From: Stictocephala bisonia
Lineage: Eukaryota; Arthropoda; Insecta; Hemiptera; Membracidae
Reading direction: 5' to 3'
DNA length: 64,000 nt
Assembly: GCA_035578905.1 (NCBI GenBank)
Contig: JAQJVL010000201.1
Span: 868,001 to 932,000, forward strand
Part shown: piece after piece, positions 1 through 10,995 of the stretch
How positions within the stretch are numbered: the stretch's first letter is position 1
Layout: each line of letters starts with the position of its first letter
Made by a program: the position numbers and the translations under genes
Notes under the pieces: model-generated
Told to the model about the DNA's origin: nothing
What the model saw: only the letters and a program-made list of their open reading frames with translations
Databases searched by the model: none

Positions 1-1102
1 TTGAAGCATTCGAATTTGATCGAAACATTCACCTAACCAAATGTTTTATATGTAAACATGTCCAAATTACCTATAACACATCTCTTTTAACAAATGTCTA
101 ATTTAAAATATAAGTGTCTAATTTAATCAAATCGCATCGACTGTCTACGTTTCAATATTGAAATAAAATTTGTAAAAAAATCCTATATATTAGGCTAATA
201 ATATTAAAATTCCAGCTCCGTTATTTTCTTCTACACTTAGTTAGTTCGTATAAAATAATCATAGAAATATATCATTCTAGTGGTTGTCTTACAATCTGTG
301 TGAACGAAATAACCCTATTAATTTAAGACGTTCTGTAGATAACTTGATATTTTAGCCGTGCAATACTGTCCTGCTCTCTATGGTTAACCTAACGAATTAT
401 TTTGACCATTTAACATTTTTATGCCCCCAGCTGATTAATTAAAATTAATCTCCATAAGAATAAAATTGCAACTTTGACGCCGGGTAGGGTAAAAACCTAT
501 GGGAGTATTTAAAATCTTGTTCCGTTACAACTTAGAAATCAAAATTACCTTTTGAATTAAAAAAATTTGATCAAAATCGGTCATGTAATAAAATCAGAAA
601 GTGAGAGAACTAAATGACGTGATTGTTTTAATATGTAGGATATTCATTTTATTTTTGGTTGCTTGTTGTTGGAAGTTTGTTATTTACAATCATCCCATAC
701 ATATTTTTTTTATAATTGAGGTATTAATTAAAAATGTTTAAAATAACCATAAGTTATTTTCAACGTTTTTATTCGTTTTTTAAGTAACATAGTACCGTAA
801 TTTCCTTTTCATATAATTACCTGAAACATTTTAATCGATTATTAAAAACCACGTCTACAGGAATGCGTTTCAAACAATGGCATCGCTTGTAAAAAGTACA
901 GAAAGGGAAAGTATAGTCCTTTGAAGATTTTATGATACTACATGAACGCTCAGCTGTATTGCAGAATGAGCCAGAGGAAACAAAGAGTACAAGGCGAATT
1001 ATACATGGCAAGACCTAACACGTACAGCAAAGGACAACAACGGATAGCTTGTGCTGTGAAAATTAAATTATACATTGACGTCTCGAGGGTTTATTATATT
1101 TT
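1..1102 (+). repeat. Left arm of long inverted repeat
   Basis: This arm pairs with 2617-3724. Similarity stops just inside the shared text 'gggtttattatatttt'. The arm is AT-rich with no coding potential beyond chance frames. High arm-to-arm identity suggests recent insertion or ongoing gene conversion between the arms. Confidence 0.85.
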
Positions 1103-1699
1103 GAAAATCAATTTCAATCCTGCCATACCAAACAGTGTCCAGCAATACCCATGAGTTGGAAGGAACTCATACAACACGCCAGGACGTGAAGGCAATCGGC
1201 GTCCTTTATCAGATTCAATAACAAGAGAATAGGAACCGAGAACAGGAAATGAGAATATTTCGGTGTGAGGAAATGGAGTTGTTATCCGCCAGTTCAGAAT
1301 GGGAGGTGGGACGTGTGTTGGACTAAGTTCATCTGGTCTGCAACTTGATTAAACAGCTGAATGACTGACGCTAGTTTAGTGAATTGGGTAAATACTTGTG
1401 GACAACAAGTCCAACTGAAGCGACCATACACGACAAGAGTCGTACTTAACAAAATTACCATTGGCAATGTTACAATTATTATTATGGCATGGTATTTCTT
1501 ACAGAATGTTCAATCATGTCAGAAAAGATATGTTTTCTTTTGAACTTTTTTGCAATTTCCAATTGTTTGTCCTATTTTAGATAAGTACGTCGTTTGAATG
1601 CTAAGCTTTGTAAGAGTATACACACAACGCCCCTCCCCCACATTCACTCACGAACACAAACACGTGCGTACGCACGGTTTAATTCCCATTGTTAGTGTG

Positions 1700-2045
1700 A
1701 TATCTTTCAGCTAGACGTTGAGCTACAGGTAGACAAAGCTTTGATCCTTAAACGGATAGTTTCATTTCTCACAACTAGACGTTGAGCTACAGTTGACGTC
1801 TATTTAATTCCCAAACTGATAATTTCATATCTCTCAGCCAGATGTTGAGCTACAGGTTGTCATCTACTTAATTCCCAAACTGATAATTTCATTTCTCAAA
1901 ACTTGACGTTGAGCTACAGGTTAACGTCTACTTAATTCACAAACAGATATTTTTACATCTCTGAGCTAGACGTCGAGGTAGCTACAGGTAGACAATGCTT
2001 TGACCCTTAAACTAATGATTTCGTACATCTCAGCTATACGTTTCG
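1700..2045 (+). repeat. 72-bp tandem repeat inside foldback element
   Basis: About four to five degenerate copies share the core 'gacgttgagctacaggt', followed by a spacer ending in 'gataatttcat' or similar. The period is roughly 70-75 bp. The array sits in the single-copy centre between the two long arms, where Foldback elements often carry short tandem repeats. No coding capacity is apparent. Confidence 0.7.
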
Positions 2046-2358
2046 CTAACGGTTCACAACCATCGATGTATACTACTCTAACTGGATCGCGCACTCCGTA
2101 GGCTACTGTGAACGCGAGCCGGCTCACTGCTCTACCCTTACCACAGTACTGATGCCCAGCCCTGCCCAACTGACTTGTCTTTGATGCAACGCTGGAAATA
2201 TTTTAATATTACAGTTGAAATGATTTGCTAATTTTAGAACTTAGGCTTAAGCGGCCTGTGTCATAACTAGAATCTACAGTTTCCGGTGACAACCGCGTCA
2301 AGGTACTATCTACAATATTTACAAGATGGCCAGACGTTTCGCCCATACTGTGATGTGG

Positions 2359-2396
2359 CATCCTCAGTGGGCAGTCTCAGAGAAACCACTGAGGAT
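2359..2396 (+). other. 13-bp stem hairpin
   Basis: The arms gcatcctcagtgg and ccactgaggatgc flank a short loop. The hairpin lies in the centre of the foldback element beside the repeat shared with 3768-3912. It could be an internal structure or the scar of a smaller nested element. Confidence 0.5.
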
Positions 2397-2616
2397 GCTA
2401 ATATAGCTAAGTCAGTATTAAATGTATAGTTTAAGAAAGGTCTCAGGAACGTTTTATGATCTATAGTAAACTAAAAGCTCGGGTTTGGGGCCAATGACGT
2501 CATCACTTTTTAGAAGCTTCTAGAACGTTCTGTGACGTCATCCCAACCCCTCCCCCTAATTTGCATAATATGCGCAAAAATTTGCAAAATATTTGCAAAT
2601 TTGAAAAAAATATGCA

Positions 2617-3724
2617 AAAAATATAATAAACCCTCGAGACGTCAATGTATAATTTAATTTTCACAACACAAGCTATCCGTTGTTGTCCTTCGCTGAACGG
2701 ATTAGGTCTTGCCATGTATAATTCGCCTTGTACTCTTTGTGTCCTCTGGCTCATTCTGCAATACAGCTGAGCGTTCATGTAGTATCATAAAATCTTCAAA
2801 GGACTATACTTTCCCTTTCTGTACTTTTTACAAGCGATGCCATTGTTTGAAACGCATTCCTGTAGACGTGGTTTTTAATAATCGATTAAAATGTTTCAGG
2901 TAATTATATGAAAAGGAAATTGCGGTACTATGTTAATTAAAAAATGAATAAAAACGTTTAAAATAACTTATAGTTATTTTAAACATTTTTAATTAATACC
3001 TCAATTATAAAAAAAATATGTATGGGAATGGGATGATTGTAAATAACAAACTTCCAACAACAAGCAACCAAAAATAAAATGAATATCCTACATATTAAAA
3101 CAATCAGGTCATTTAGTTCTCTCACTTTCTGATTTTATTACATGGCCGATTTCGATCACATTTTTTTAATTCAAAAGGTAATTTGGATTTCTAAGTTGTA
3201 ACGGAGCAAGATTTTAAAAATTCCCATAGGTTTATACCCTACCCGGCGTCAAAGTTGCAATTTTATTCTTATGGAGATTAATTTTAATTAATCAGCTGGG
3301 GGCATAAAAATGTTAAATGGTCAAAATAATTCGTAAGGTTAACCATAGAGAGCAGGACAGTATTGCACGGCTAAAATATCAAGTTATCTACAGAACGTCT
3401 TAAATTAATAGGGTTATTTCGTTCACACAGATTGTAAGACAACCACTAGAATGATATATTTCTATGATTATTTTATACGAACTAACTAAGTGTAGAAGAA
3501 AATAACGGAGCTGGAATTTTAATATTATTAGCCTAATATATAGGATTTTTTACAAATTTTATTTCAATATTGAAACGTAGACAGTCGACGCGATTTGATT
3601 AAATTAGACACTTATATTTTAAATTAGACATTTGTTAAAAGAGATGTGTTATAGGTAATTCGGACATGTTTACATATAAAACATTTGGTTAGGTGAATGT
3701 TTCGATCAAATTCGAATGCTTCAA
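2617..3724 (-). repeat. Right arm of long inverted repeat
   Basis: This is the reverse complement of 1-1102. It ends with the complement of the window's first bases at 3724. The sequence beyond (3725 onward) has no counterpart in the window, so this is a true element boundary. Confidence 0.85.
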
Positions 3725-3767
3725 TGAAATGTTGGATTTAATTTTATTATTTGAAATTAGGTATTTT

Positions 3768-3912
3768 TGTCTTAGAACTTAAGCTTAAGCGGCCAGTGTC
3801 ATAACTACGAGTAGAATCTACATCATAGTATGGGCGAAACGTCTGGTTATCTTGTAAATATTGTAGAAAGTACCTTGACGCAGTTGTCACCGGAAAATGT
3901 AGATTCTAGTTA
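3768..3912. repeat. Short repeat shared with the foldback centre
   Basis: The opening text around 'aagcttaagcggcc' is a direct copy of 2236-2265. The rest, around 'gtatgggcgaaacgtctgg', is an inverted copy of about 2260-2350. The same small repeat therefore lies once inside the foldback element and once just outside it. It is probably a MITE or a tail shared by two insertions. Confidence 0.6.
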
Positions 3913-3997
3913 GGTAGTTGTAGTTTAGACTTATATAAAAATGTGGAGATGTGACTAAAAAATCACAACGGCAGTTATTGTCGAAGTGCAAGAACTA

Positions 3998-5250
3998 CTG
4001 TCCGCGCAGAAATTATGGATACTCGAGTTTACGATACCATATCTCCGAAACGGTCCGTTCGATTTTAACGAAAGACCTATCAAATTAAAGGAAATATTGT
4101 CAATTTTTATACTACGAAGTTTCGATTGTTTACGTAGCTTTTAATAATTTATAAGACGGAAAAAGTGGAAAATATCGGCATTTTTCACAATATTTTTGGA
4201 AATCTCAACTTAAGGCAATTATTACAAAATATCTATTAAACGTATCAACTTCAAATTTTAATAGCTTATATGAAGGTTACTTACAAACACTTTTGTAGAG
4301 TTTCATAATTTTAACGTTATTATTTTTTATGTTCTTGTAAATTTTGTAAACCTTTGAAACTTTGTTATCTTGGGTTTAAAATTCCCGCTTAAAACATTGT
4401 TTTGACTATCAATTGATTGTATGAACGAAAAATATAGTGTCTGCACAATATGATGTAATAGTGATTTGTGATGAATTTATATTTGTTAAACGTTTTTATT
4501 CCCGCGCGAGGGGCTGGTACGCGGGGAAACGCGCCGGGGATGGTTCGGGTTCTCCCACAAAACGAGTGCGATGTTGCCGTTCGGTGCACACAGAGGTTAA
4601 CGACAGGGTGAAGTTTGCTAGTTTAAGGGAAGGTTGGTCTGAGTCACCAACCCGTTCTATAGCATTCCGGCAACATCGCACTTGTTTTGTGGGAGAACCC
4701 GAGCCATCCCCGGCGCGTTTCCCCGCGTACCAGCCCCTCGCGCGGGAATAAAAACGTTTAACAAATATAAATTCATCACAAATCACTATTACATCATATT
4801 CTGTAGACACTATATTTTTCGTTCATACAATCAATTGATAGTCAAAACACTGTTATGAGCGGGAATTTTAAACCCAAGATAACAAAGTTAACAAAGGTTT
4901 ACAAAATTTACAAGAACATAAAAAATAATAACGTTAAAATTATGAAACTCTACAAAAGTGTTTGTAAGTAACCTTTATATAAGCTATTAAAATTTGAAGT
5001 TGATACGTTTAATAGATATTTTGTAATAATTGCCTTAAGTTGAGATTTCCAAAAATATTGTGAAAAATGCCGATATTTTCCACTTTTTCCGTCTTATAAA
5101 TTATTAAAAGCTACGTAAACAATCGGAACTTCGTAGTATAAAAATTGACAATATTTCCTTTAATTTGATAGGTCTTTCGTTAAAATCGAACGGACCGTTT
5201 CGGAGATATGGTATCGTGAACTCGAGTATCCATAATTTCTGCGCGGACAG
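3998..5250. mobile_element. 1.25-kb near-perfect palindrome flanked by TA
   Basis: The left arm 3998-4580 pairs with the right arm 4667-5250 around an 86-bp spacer. The ends read CTGTCCGCGCAG and its complement, with a TA dinucleotide on both sides (3996-3997 and 5251-5252). That fits a TA target duplication of Tc1/mariner type, although TA is weak evidence alone. The outer 500 bp of each arm is AT-rich, while the inner 80 bp is strongly GC-rich. Mirror-image reading frames on the two strands (4437-4751 plus, 4496-4810 minus) are products of the palindrome. No transposase is present, so this is a non-autonomous foldback element or a fold-back amplification. Confidence 0.75.
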
Positions 5251-5362
5251 TATATATACTGTAATGTCGTTTTGTTTTGATCAAAAACAATTGAAAGTGG
5301 ACGGCAATAGCAACCATGACAACAAAAGTGAATTAATAAGGGTCTTGAGGATATTTTTAATA

Positions 5363-5731
5363 ATGTCCGAATATATCATTAGGATAGACGAAAACGGCAA
5401 TTGTTTGTTTAAAGCGATTTCATAATGTGTTTATTACCGCAAAGTAAACATCTTGAACAAAGACAGAGTGGTAAATAGTGTTTTTCAAAAATGGGAATTC
5501 CAAGAAGATTTCATTATTGGTTATACTAGCTACCAACTTCCAATAAAATCAAAACAAGATTATAGCGATTTAATTTCACGTGAATATGAATATGTTGGAC
5601 ACAACGAACTATTTTGTTTAAGTAGTTTTTTCCTGAATTTACGTTTTAAAGTTCATGTTGTACACACTAACAATATTGTAACATTTGGTTGGTCCAAAGG
5701 AAATAGGAGGCACACAGCAACAAAAAATTAA
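5363..5731 (+). pseudogene. OTU-type cysteine protease fragment, one in-frame stop
   Basis: The frame from ATG 5363 contains RIDENGNCLFKAIS, the catalytic Asp-x-x-Gly-Asn-Cys signature of OTU deubiquitinases. A single TAA (5423-5425) follows immediately. The same frame then runs on to 5731 and carries EYVGHNELFCLSSFF, which resembles the OTU segment before the final strand (usually W-G-G-x-x-E-L-x-x-L-S). The catalytic His expected near the C-terminus is not visible. OTU domains cleave ubiquitin conjugates and are also carried by transposons and DNA viruses. The single stop and lost C-terminus make this a broken copy. The adjoining palindrome supplies the upstream part of the reading frame. 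The parent element is unknown. Confidence 0.6.
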
Positions 5732-8555
5732 TCTTCCTGAATCGCATATGCCTCAAGAACTACAGAAATTATTTGTTGGTACATATTAACTATCAAAAAG
5801 CTGTAGCCTATAACTAATATTCGACAGTACAATGCTGTGTGTTTTGTGTCATTCGGGGCCAATGTCGCGTTACCTCTTAGCAGTGGGCCATGTTGTTTTA
5901 AAATTCTTGGAACTGTCCTGCATATTTTGTAGGAGTAAGTGAAACATTGATTCTGTATGGGGTTATCCTAAAAGACCAATCAAAACTATTCATGTACTGT
6001 GATAAGTATTCTTAATCATGTTTCATTTTATTTGAATTAATAAGTGGTTAAATTATTGCAGACTTGTTTTAAAACAAGTTTGTTATCGTACAGATAAAAT
6101 ACATCCACGCTTGTTTATGCACACCAACTATCTTGGTCTTCGGATGTGGACCGCGTCACGTTTACCACATCAACTCCCGAAGACTAAGATAATGATGTAT
6201 TTATAGTCATCTTTTTCAAAATATTATAAACTTAATACCATTAGTTTTGTGTAAAAGGAACACGTAGATACTCTTCCTTTGTCCATGACTTGTCCCTTAA
6301 CCCATGAGTATTAATTATGAAATATTAACCATAGTTTATGCAAATTCGTAAAGGCTAAGCAGTGATTTAAAAAAATTATATTAAATTTATTAATCGGCAA
6401 GTGATTTCAAAGAAAAGGAAGATTAACAGACAGGTCAATAACTACAAATAGGCTTGAAAATCTGTATTTCTAAGTTTTGACATAACTAACAATCTAAAAT
6501 AATAAATATTCATTTAAAACAATCTAAAATATAAAAAAAAAACAATACTTAAACTAACAAAAAAATACTATTTACACTCAATATGTAAGCTATAATATTC
6601 TAAAACAAACGAAATATGAAAATTCAAACGAAACATTCTAGTTTACTTACTTAATATTTACAACAATCTAAAATGAAAAAAAAAAACAATACTCAAATTC
6701 AAACAAAAAACACTATTTATACTCAATCTGCAGGCTACAATATTTTTAAACAAACAAAATACGGAAATGCCAACAAAACTTGCTATTTCACTTACTTTAT
6801 ATTTACCTTTTTTTCTCTGACAAAATTTGCCTGACCAAATAATACCAATTTTCCTCAATAGACAATTTTTCTTTGTCCTTAATAATAAATTTTCAAATAT
6901 TAATTGCAATTGAAAAAATATATGTACTATAATATAAATTATATTAGCTGTCACAAGTCGAAAGCCAATAATATATACTTTTATTTGGTATAATTTATTC
7001 AATGTTATGTCACTATCTGTAAATTTAAAACACGATAGGGAGCAGAAAAGTGCAGTTAGACGGTCTTACATAATGCAAACATTTTATTACAAGTTAGTAG
7101 TGCTTGGCCGAGAATACGGTTATAAAAATTGTACTGTATATTATTATGTTTATTTTTGTTAAACATATTATTTGAAAATGAGGTATACGTTTTGGTGCTG
7201 CTCTTGTTGAACTGAGAGTATATAAATTACATTTTTTAAAAAGAACAAAAAATTGCATTATTCTCATTTATATACAGGGTGTTCCGCGAGAAGTTGGCAC
7301 AACTTTAGAACGTGATAGTGGACATAAAAATATGCAAAAAGTTTCTGTAAACATGTGGCCTATCTCGCCTTCTTAAGTGTCTGTGTTTTTCATTAAAAAA
7401 AGTATTCTCAAACATGGTTTGAGGTTACAATTTCAAACTTGGCATATTTGCTAACCTAATTAGGGGTTGTCTAAAATAAAAAAAATTAACAAAATTATAT
7501 CTATCGGTTTCAAAATGACAGCCATAAGAAATGTTAAATAACATTAAAACCATTATTTGTTTTGAAAATGTATTACACTTTTGTTTTGAAAATGTATGAT
7601 GAACGTTTTCATCCATGCTTGTTTTTGTTTAGGGTTTCCTAAAATAAAATTACTAAAACATGAAAAAGTACTTAAATAGAAAACCAAAAGTAGACATAAA
7701 TTTTGATTATATTACCAACTATCCCTTTACAATTATGGCAAAGGAATGGCTGAGAATGATGGTACTGACATCAAAGTCATAGTTTTTTTTTTTATTAAAT
7801 ATGGAATATATTTTTTAATAAATACCAAAATACATTCCCAGCAAAAGTCTGTAAGATACCCTTTGCGGTGTGAATCTTGTTTAGAAGGAGGGGTATTTTT
7901 CGTACTAATACTAATGTTGTCCTTCAGCGATTTCCATATTTTACGCAGAATACCTAATGGCGCATTTCAAGCTGTAAGTTAGAGGGTGACAAGCGTCGAA
8001 AGTTCCATGAATTCATCACATCACATCCTGCCGGCCATGATACCAACTGGCCGTGGTTTAAGTCTAGTTTCCAGCAAAGATATTTCTCATCTTAAAATAA
8101 AAATATAGTTTGTTTCTTGTGAAAGACTTTTGCTTAATGTTACTTTATTTAAGAAGAAAATAAACTTTATTTAGTATGTATGCCTAAAGATAAGATTTAT
8201 TAGTTAGCATAATTGTATTACACAGTTGTTTGTATTTTGTTTACTGTTTTATGAGACATAATAGATACTAACAACTTTAATAGAATGTACTATACTGTAC
8301 ATGTACATTATCAGAATGTTCAAATAAATGTGTTATTTGCTTGAGGTATTTCACCTACAAGGTAGGCATCATGGAAAAACATCAAATGAAATTAATTTGT
8401 TTCCCAAATATATTAATATAAGTGATATAACATAAGGTGTAATCGTCAGTGTGGGGTGAAAAAGGCAACACCATAACCAATCTATTGGCCCCTGCATACT
8501 TGAAAGACGTAGTGAACGTCAGTTATTTGTTCAGCTCCTTAGGCGAAATCATGTA
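5732..8555. other. AT-rich non-coding stretch
   Basis: No supportable gene is present. The stretch includes a hairpin at 6129-6191 (tatcttggtcttcgg with a near complement), a two-copy tandem duplication at 6519-6806, and a 'tacagggtgttccg' motif near 7276. That motif resembles the end of a common insect DNA transposon, but no partner end was found. All open frames are short and AT-driven. Confidence 0.6.
6519..6806 (+). repeat. 144-bp tandem duplication
   Basis: Two diverged copies begin with 'aatctaaaat' plus an A-run and continue through a stretch reading 'actcaat..gtaggctataatatt'-like text. The period is about 144 bp. The reading frame on the minus strand over this region is a low-complexity product. 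Confidence 0.65.
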
Positions 8556-8922
8556 TCACATGTATAGACCGCGCGCCGAAGGTCCGGCCTCGAGCCCGCC
8601 GAGCGGTGATAGAGAGGAGACGAGTGGAGGGCCCAATATGCCTGCAGTCCTGGAAACATTCGCTACTGTCAGACTTTCCCACGCTAGCAGTCTTTTTCAT
8701 CCTTGCTTCTAAAATAAGTTACGTTAATTGTTACCTACGAATGCACATTCAGTACGTTTCCAGACTACGTGCGATATATTGGCTTGTGGTTTAGCGTTTT
8801 AAGAATTTTTACTCAAGTGTACGATAAACAATTATTTAGTTAGTTATATGTTTGTTTTCATCTAACTACTGTAGTGTAATAAGTCAGTTTGTAATTTTGT
8901 GTGTGTCCCTTAAGTGTGTTAA

Positions 8923-9340
8923 GAGTCTGCAGAGTCTGTCGGCCATACTGGTTTAATTCTCATTAAAACAACGTTATTTTGAATCCATATTTTTTATCAT
9001 TATTTTTTTATTAAAAGTTGTGTATGAGGTGTCATTTAAAATGCTATCATATTGCGCATTGGGTTTGCTTTTGATATTATGAATATATACGCATAGTTTT
9101 GAAAAACAGATGAAAATAAAAAATTCAAACTAAATAATTTTGTATTTATTATATTAAACTAATTATGAATCCACAAAGCAGTTCAACGAGTAATTTTACT
9201 CTTGATCAAATACAATTTGTTTGGAAAAAACCGTTTAAAAAGAACTGCTAAATTTGGACACGCGTGATCATTTGTCCGGTTCGAAAAAACATCGTTCTAA
9301 TGAGATTAAAACCAACATGGCCGACAGCCTCTGCAGACTC
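8923..9340. mobile_element. 418-bp MITE flanked by TTAA
   Basis: The left end GAGTCTGCAGAGTCTGTCGG and the complement of the right end GAGTCTGCAGAGGCTGTCGG match for roughly 43 bp inward with a few mismatches. TTAA lies on both sides (8919-8922 and 9341-9344). TTAA is the target duplication of piggyBac-type transposases. The interior is AT-rich and non-coding. Confidence 0.7.
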
Positions 9341-9392
9341 TTAAGGTTGTAAAATTAGTGAACGTAAATCGTAAATAGTTTATTCCTTTAGT

Positions 9393-9760
9393 GGTTCCTG
9401 CCTCAACTATGGCTACTTTATTCCTAAATTAGCTCAAGGAAAAATTACTAGAAGTCAGGGTAGGGACATTATTTGGAGAGTAAGTGAGTTACAGGCGAAT
9501 GAGGCCAAATTAAGAGATGAACAACGAATCCCCGTAAAAAAATCGTTAGAACGAACTGCAGTTGCATGTGGCGTTTCAAAAACTCTTATAAAAGAAATTC
9601 AGCGTGAAAAGTGTTTATTGGACACTTCAGCGGAGAGAGAGTATTCGTTCACAACTCAAAAAATACAAGAGAAAAAGAACAGCGACAGAACTAGACGATT
9701 TCGACAAATGTGTTGTTAGAAGAACCGTCCATGAGTTTTATAATACTGACGAGTCACTCC
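9393..9760 (+). pseudogene. Decayed DNA-transposon N-terminus (HTH region)
   Basis: One frame from about 9393 carries a helix-turn-helix-like segment, ERTAVACGVSKTLIKEI, and closes at a TAG near 9721. The following family-like segment, LDDFDKCVVRRTVHEFY, is in another frame (within 9604-9882), so there is at least one frameshift. I recognise this layout as the DNA-binding N-terminus of an insect Tc1/IS630-related transposase family, in which an HTH is followed by a basic linker and a DDFD...RR..HEFY segment. The catalytic DDE domain is absent, and after about 9760 the frame runs into AT-rich DNA. The family assignment is from memory and moderate. Confidence 0.5.
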
Positions 9761-9761
9761 C

Positions 9762-10440
9762 AACTCGTCATTTTTATTTTGAACCAATTAAAATTAAAAT
9801 TATATGTATTTTAACGGTTCGGGAAATCACAGAAATATTTTTGTTAGTGACAGTAAGAAGTATATATTTCTTAGTTACTTAATTTCAATTAAAGTTATTA
9901 ACTGATTTATAATTTTGTATAATTTATAATATATAGTTAATTGTTGTTATTGATATACGTTTTAATTTGTTAACTTTCAAACTCTTAACCTATTTGATGT
10001 TTTTATTTTAAATACTGGTCTAATTATAATTATATTTATAATTATAATTATAAGAAATAGCAAAATACAAATACTCCGTAAACGCGTAAACAATCACCCT
10101 TTACGATCTGTCTGTGACCGCCTCGATCAGAGTCGATGTTTTTATATGACTAGTAGGCCAGCCAGGAGGCCGGACCTTCAGCGCGCGTACTATACTATCC
10201 TCTTGCTCCATCCACGGATTAAATCAAAACAAAGAACAAATTTGAATGGATCCGTTCGAATGTCGCAAGTATGTTTTTCCCTGCCTCCATACGACTACCT
10301 TATATTCGGCTAGCAGAGACACAAATGTTGGGGCCGTTGAGCCAGCGTCAACGGCATCAGATCTCACCTTAGAAAAGGATAGTATTGTACTCTATTCACT
10401 TCCACTTTTAAAGTAGACGGCTTTGGGGAAATCTCGTCAG
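9762..10440. other. Spacer before the viral block
   Basis: Up to about 10080 the DNA is AT-rich. It then becomes GC- and CpG-richer towards 10440, including the right inverted motif at 10158-10190. Part of 10200-10440 may belong to the viral block, but no recognisable coding frame is left. Confidence 0.5.
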
Positions 10441-10447
10441 TCTTCCG

Positions 10448-10780
10448 ATGACACTCAAAGAGGTGAGACGTCAGACAAAGAAGTGTAAGGTGAAGTGTAA
10501 GAATTCACTCAGTAACCTTGCCAGTACTATTGTTAACAAGGCTGTCGACTTGTTACCTGTGGAACTCCACGCTCCGGTCGGCTACAGGTACTGCGGACCA
10601 GGTACGTGATTACGCAAACGTTTAGCTCATGAGAGATTAATAATCAACTGATTACATGAAGTGTGCAAAGAGCATGATATAGCGTATTCACTGTACAGTG
10701 ATAACGCCAGTCGCATACAAGCAGATCGAGTGTGAGTTTCAGACGCTTCGTTGGGTGAACGTACTAAAGCTTGAGCAGAG
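10448..10780 (+). pseudogene. PLA2-like virion protein remnant, N-terminal part
   Basis: An ATG at 10448 opens a 53-codon frame ending in GYRYCGPGT and a TGA at 10607-10609. GYRYCGPGT matches the calcium-binding loop of viral phospholipase A2 domains. The same frame, after another TGA, continues with CKEHDIAYS (10664-10690), which holds the His-Asp catalytic pair of PLA2 domains. Further TGA codons follow. In parvoviruses this domain breaches endosomal membranes during entry. Polinton-like viruses carry related domains in a minor virion protein. Here the domain is interrupted by several stops between its two motifs and is therefore broken. The protease gene follows downstream, as expected for a virion cluster. 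Confidence 0.7.
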
Positions 10781-10788
10781 ACTAACGT

Positions 10789-10995
10789 ATGAAATTGAAA
10801 GCAAAGTTGGGTGGTAGTATAAATAACAACAGAAATAAGATGAGTGCATTGAAACGAGCGAAACAATTGATTGGACGTGGTTACTACTTGAAACCACTAC
10901 ACACTAAGACTGACGGTGGTGCTGGTGGTAAAAAGAAGAGTAAGAAGAGATATATTCGTAAAGGTAGTAATAAAAAAGGTTTCACAATAAATGAC
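10789..10995 (+). pseudogene. Basic C-terminal part of the PLA2-like protein
   Basis: This frame is shifted relative to the PLA2 motifs just upstream. It encodes a lysine-rich stretch with GRGYYLKPLH and several K/R clusters (KKKSKKRYIRK). I read it as the basic tail of the same virion protein, separated from it by a frameshift near 10780. The open frame then continues without a stop into the first residues of the protease gene, so the apparent 116-residue product (10789-11139) is a chimera of two broken genes. A DNA-binding or nuclear-localisation role is possible but unproven. Confidence 0.5.

Larger units (their letters stand above)
1..3724. mobile_element. Foldback-type element with 1.1-kb inverted arms
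   Basis: Bases 1-1102 recur as the reverse complement at 2617-3724 with only scattered mismatches. The outer ends match exactly to the first base of the window, so the element may begin before it. A 1.5-kb centre lies between the arms. One short reading frame is conserved word for word in both arms (817-1011 minus, 2709-2903 plus), but this follows from arm identity and does not imply a protein. No transposase is visible. Such long arms fit a Foldback-like or other non-autonomous DNA transposon. A local inverted duplication or an assembly fold-back is the alternative. The family is not recognised. Confidence 0.75.
8560..10195. mobile_element. Inverted-repeat-bounded block with transposase remnant
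   Basis: A GC-rich 28-bp motif around 'gaaggtccggcctc' at about 8563-8592 recurs inverted at about 10158-10190. The interval holds a decayed HTH transposase frame (9393-9760) and a nested TTAA-flanked MITE. The inverted repeats may be the terminal repeats of the transposon that carried the frame. No target duplication was verified. The alternative is two unrelated copies of one dispersed motif. Confidence 0.45.

Noticed and set aside
817..2903. Identical 64-residue frame in both arms of the foldback element
   Set aside because: Identity is explained by arm identity at the DNA level; the frame resembles no protein.
4437..4810. Two 104-codon frames on opposite strands with almost identical products
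   Set aside because: They are mirror images produced by the palindrome's GC-rich core, with no sign of selection on codons.
6658..7002. 114-codon minus-strand hydrophobic frame
   Set aside because: It covers a tandem duplication and A-runs; composition explains its length.
8449..8794. Two overlapping frames at the left GC-rich inverted motif
   Set aside because: Neither resembles a protein, and they use the GC-rich inverted-repeat sequence in different frames.
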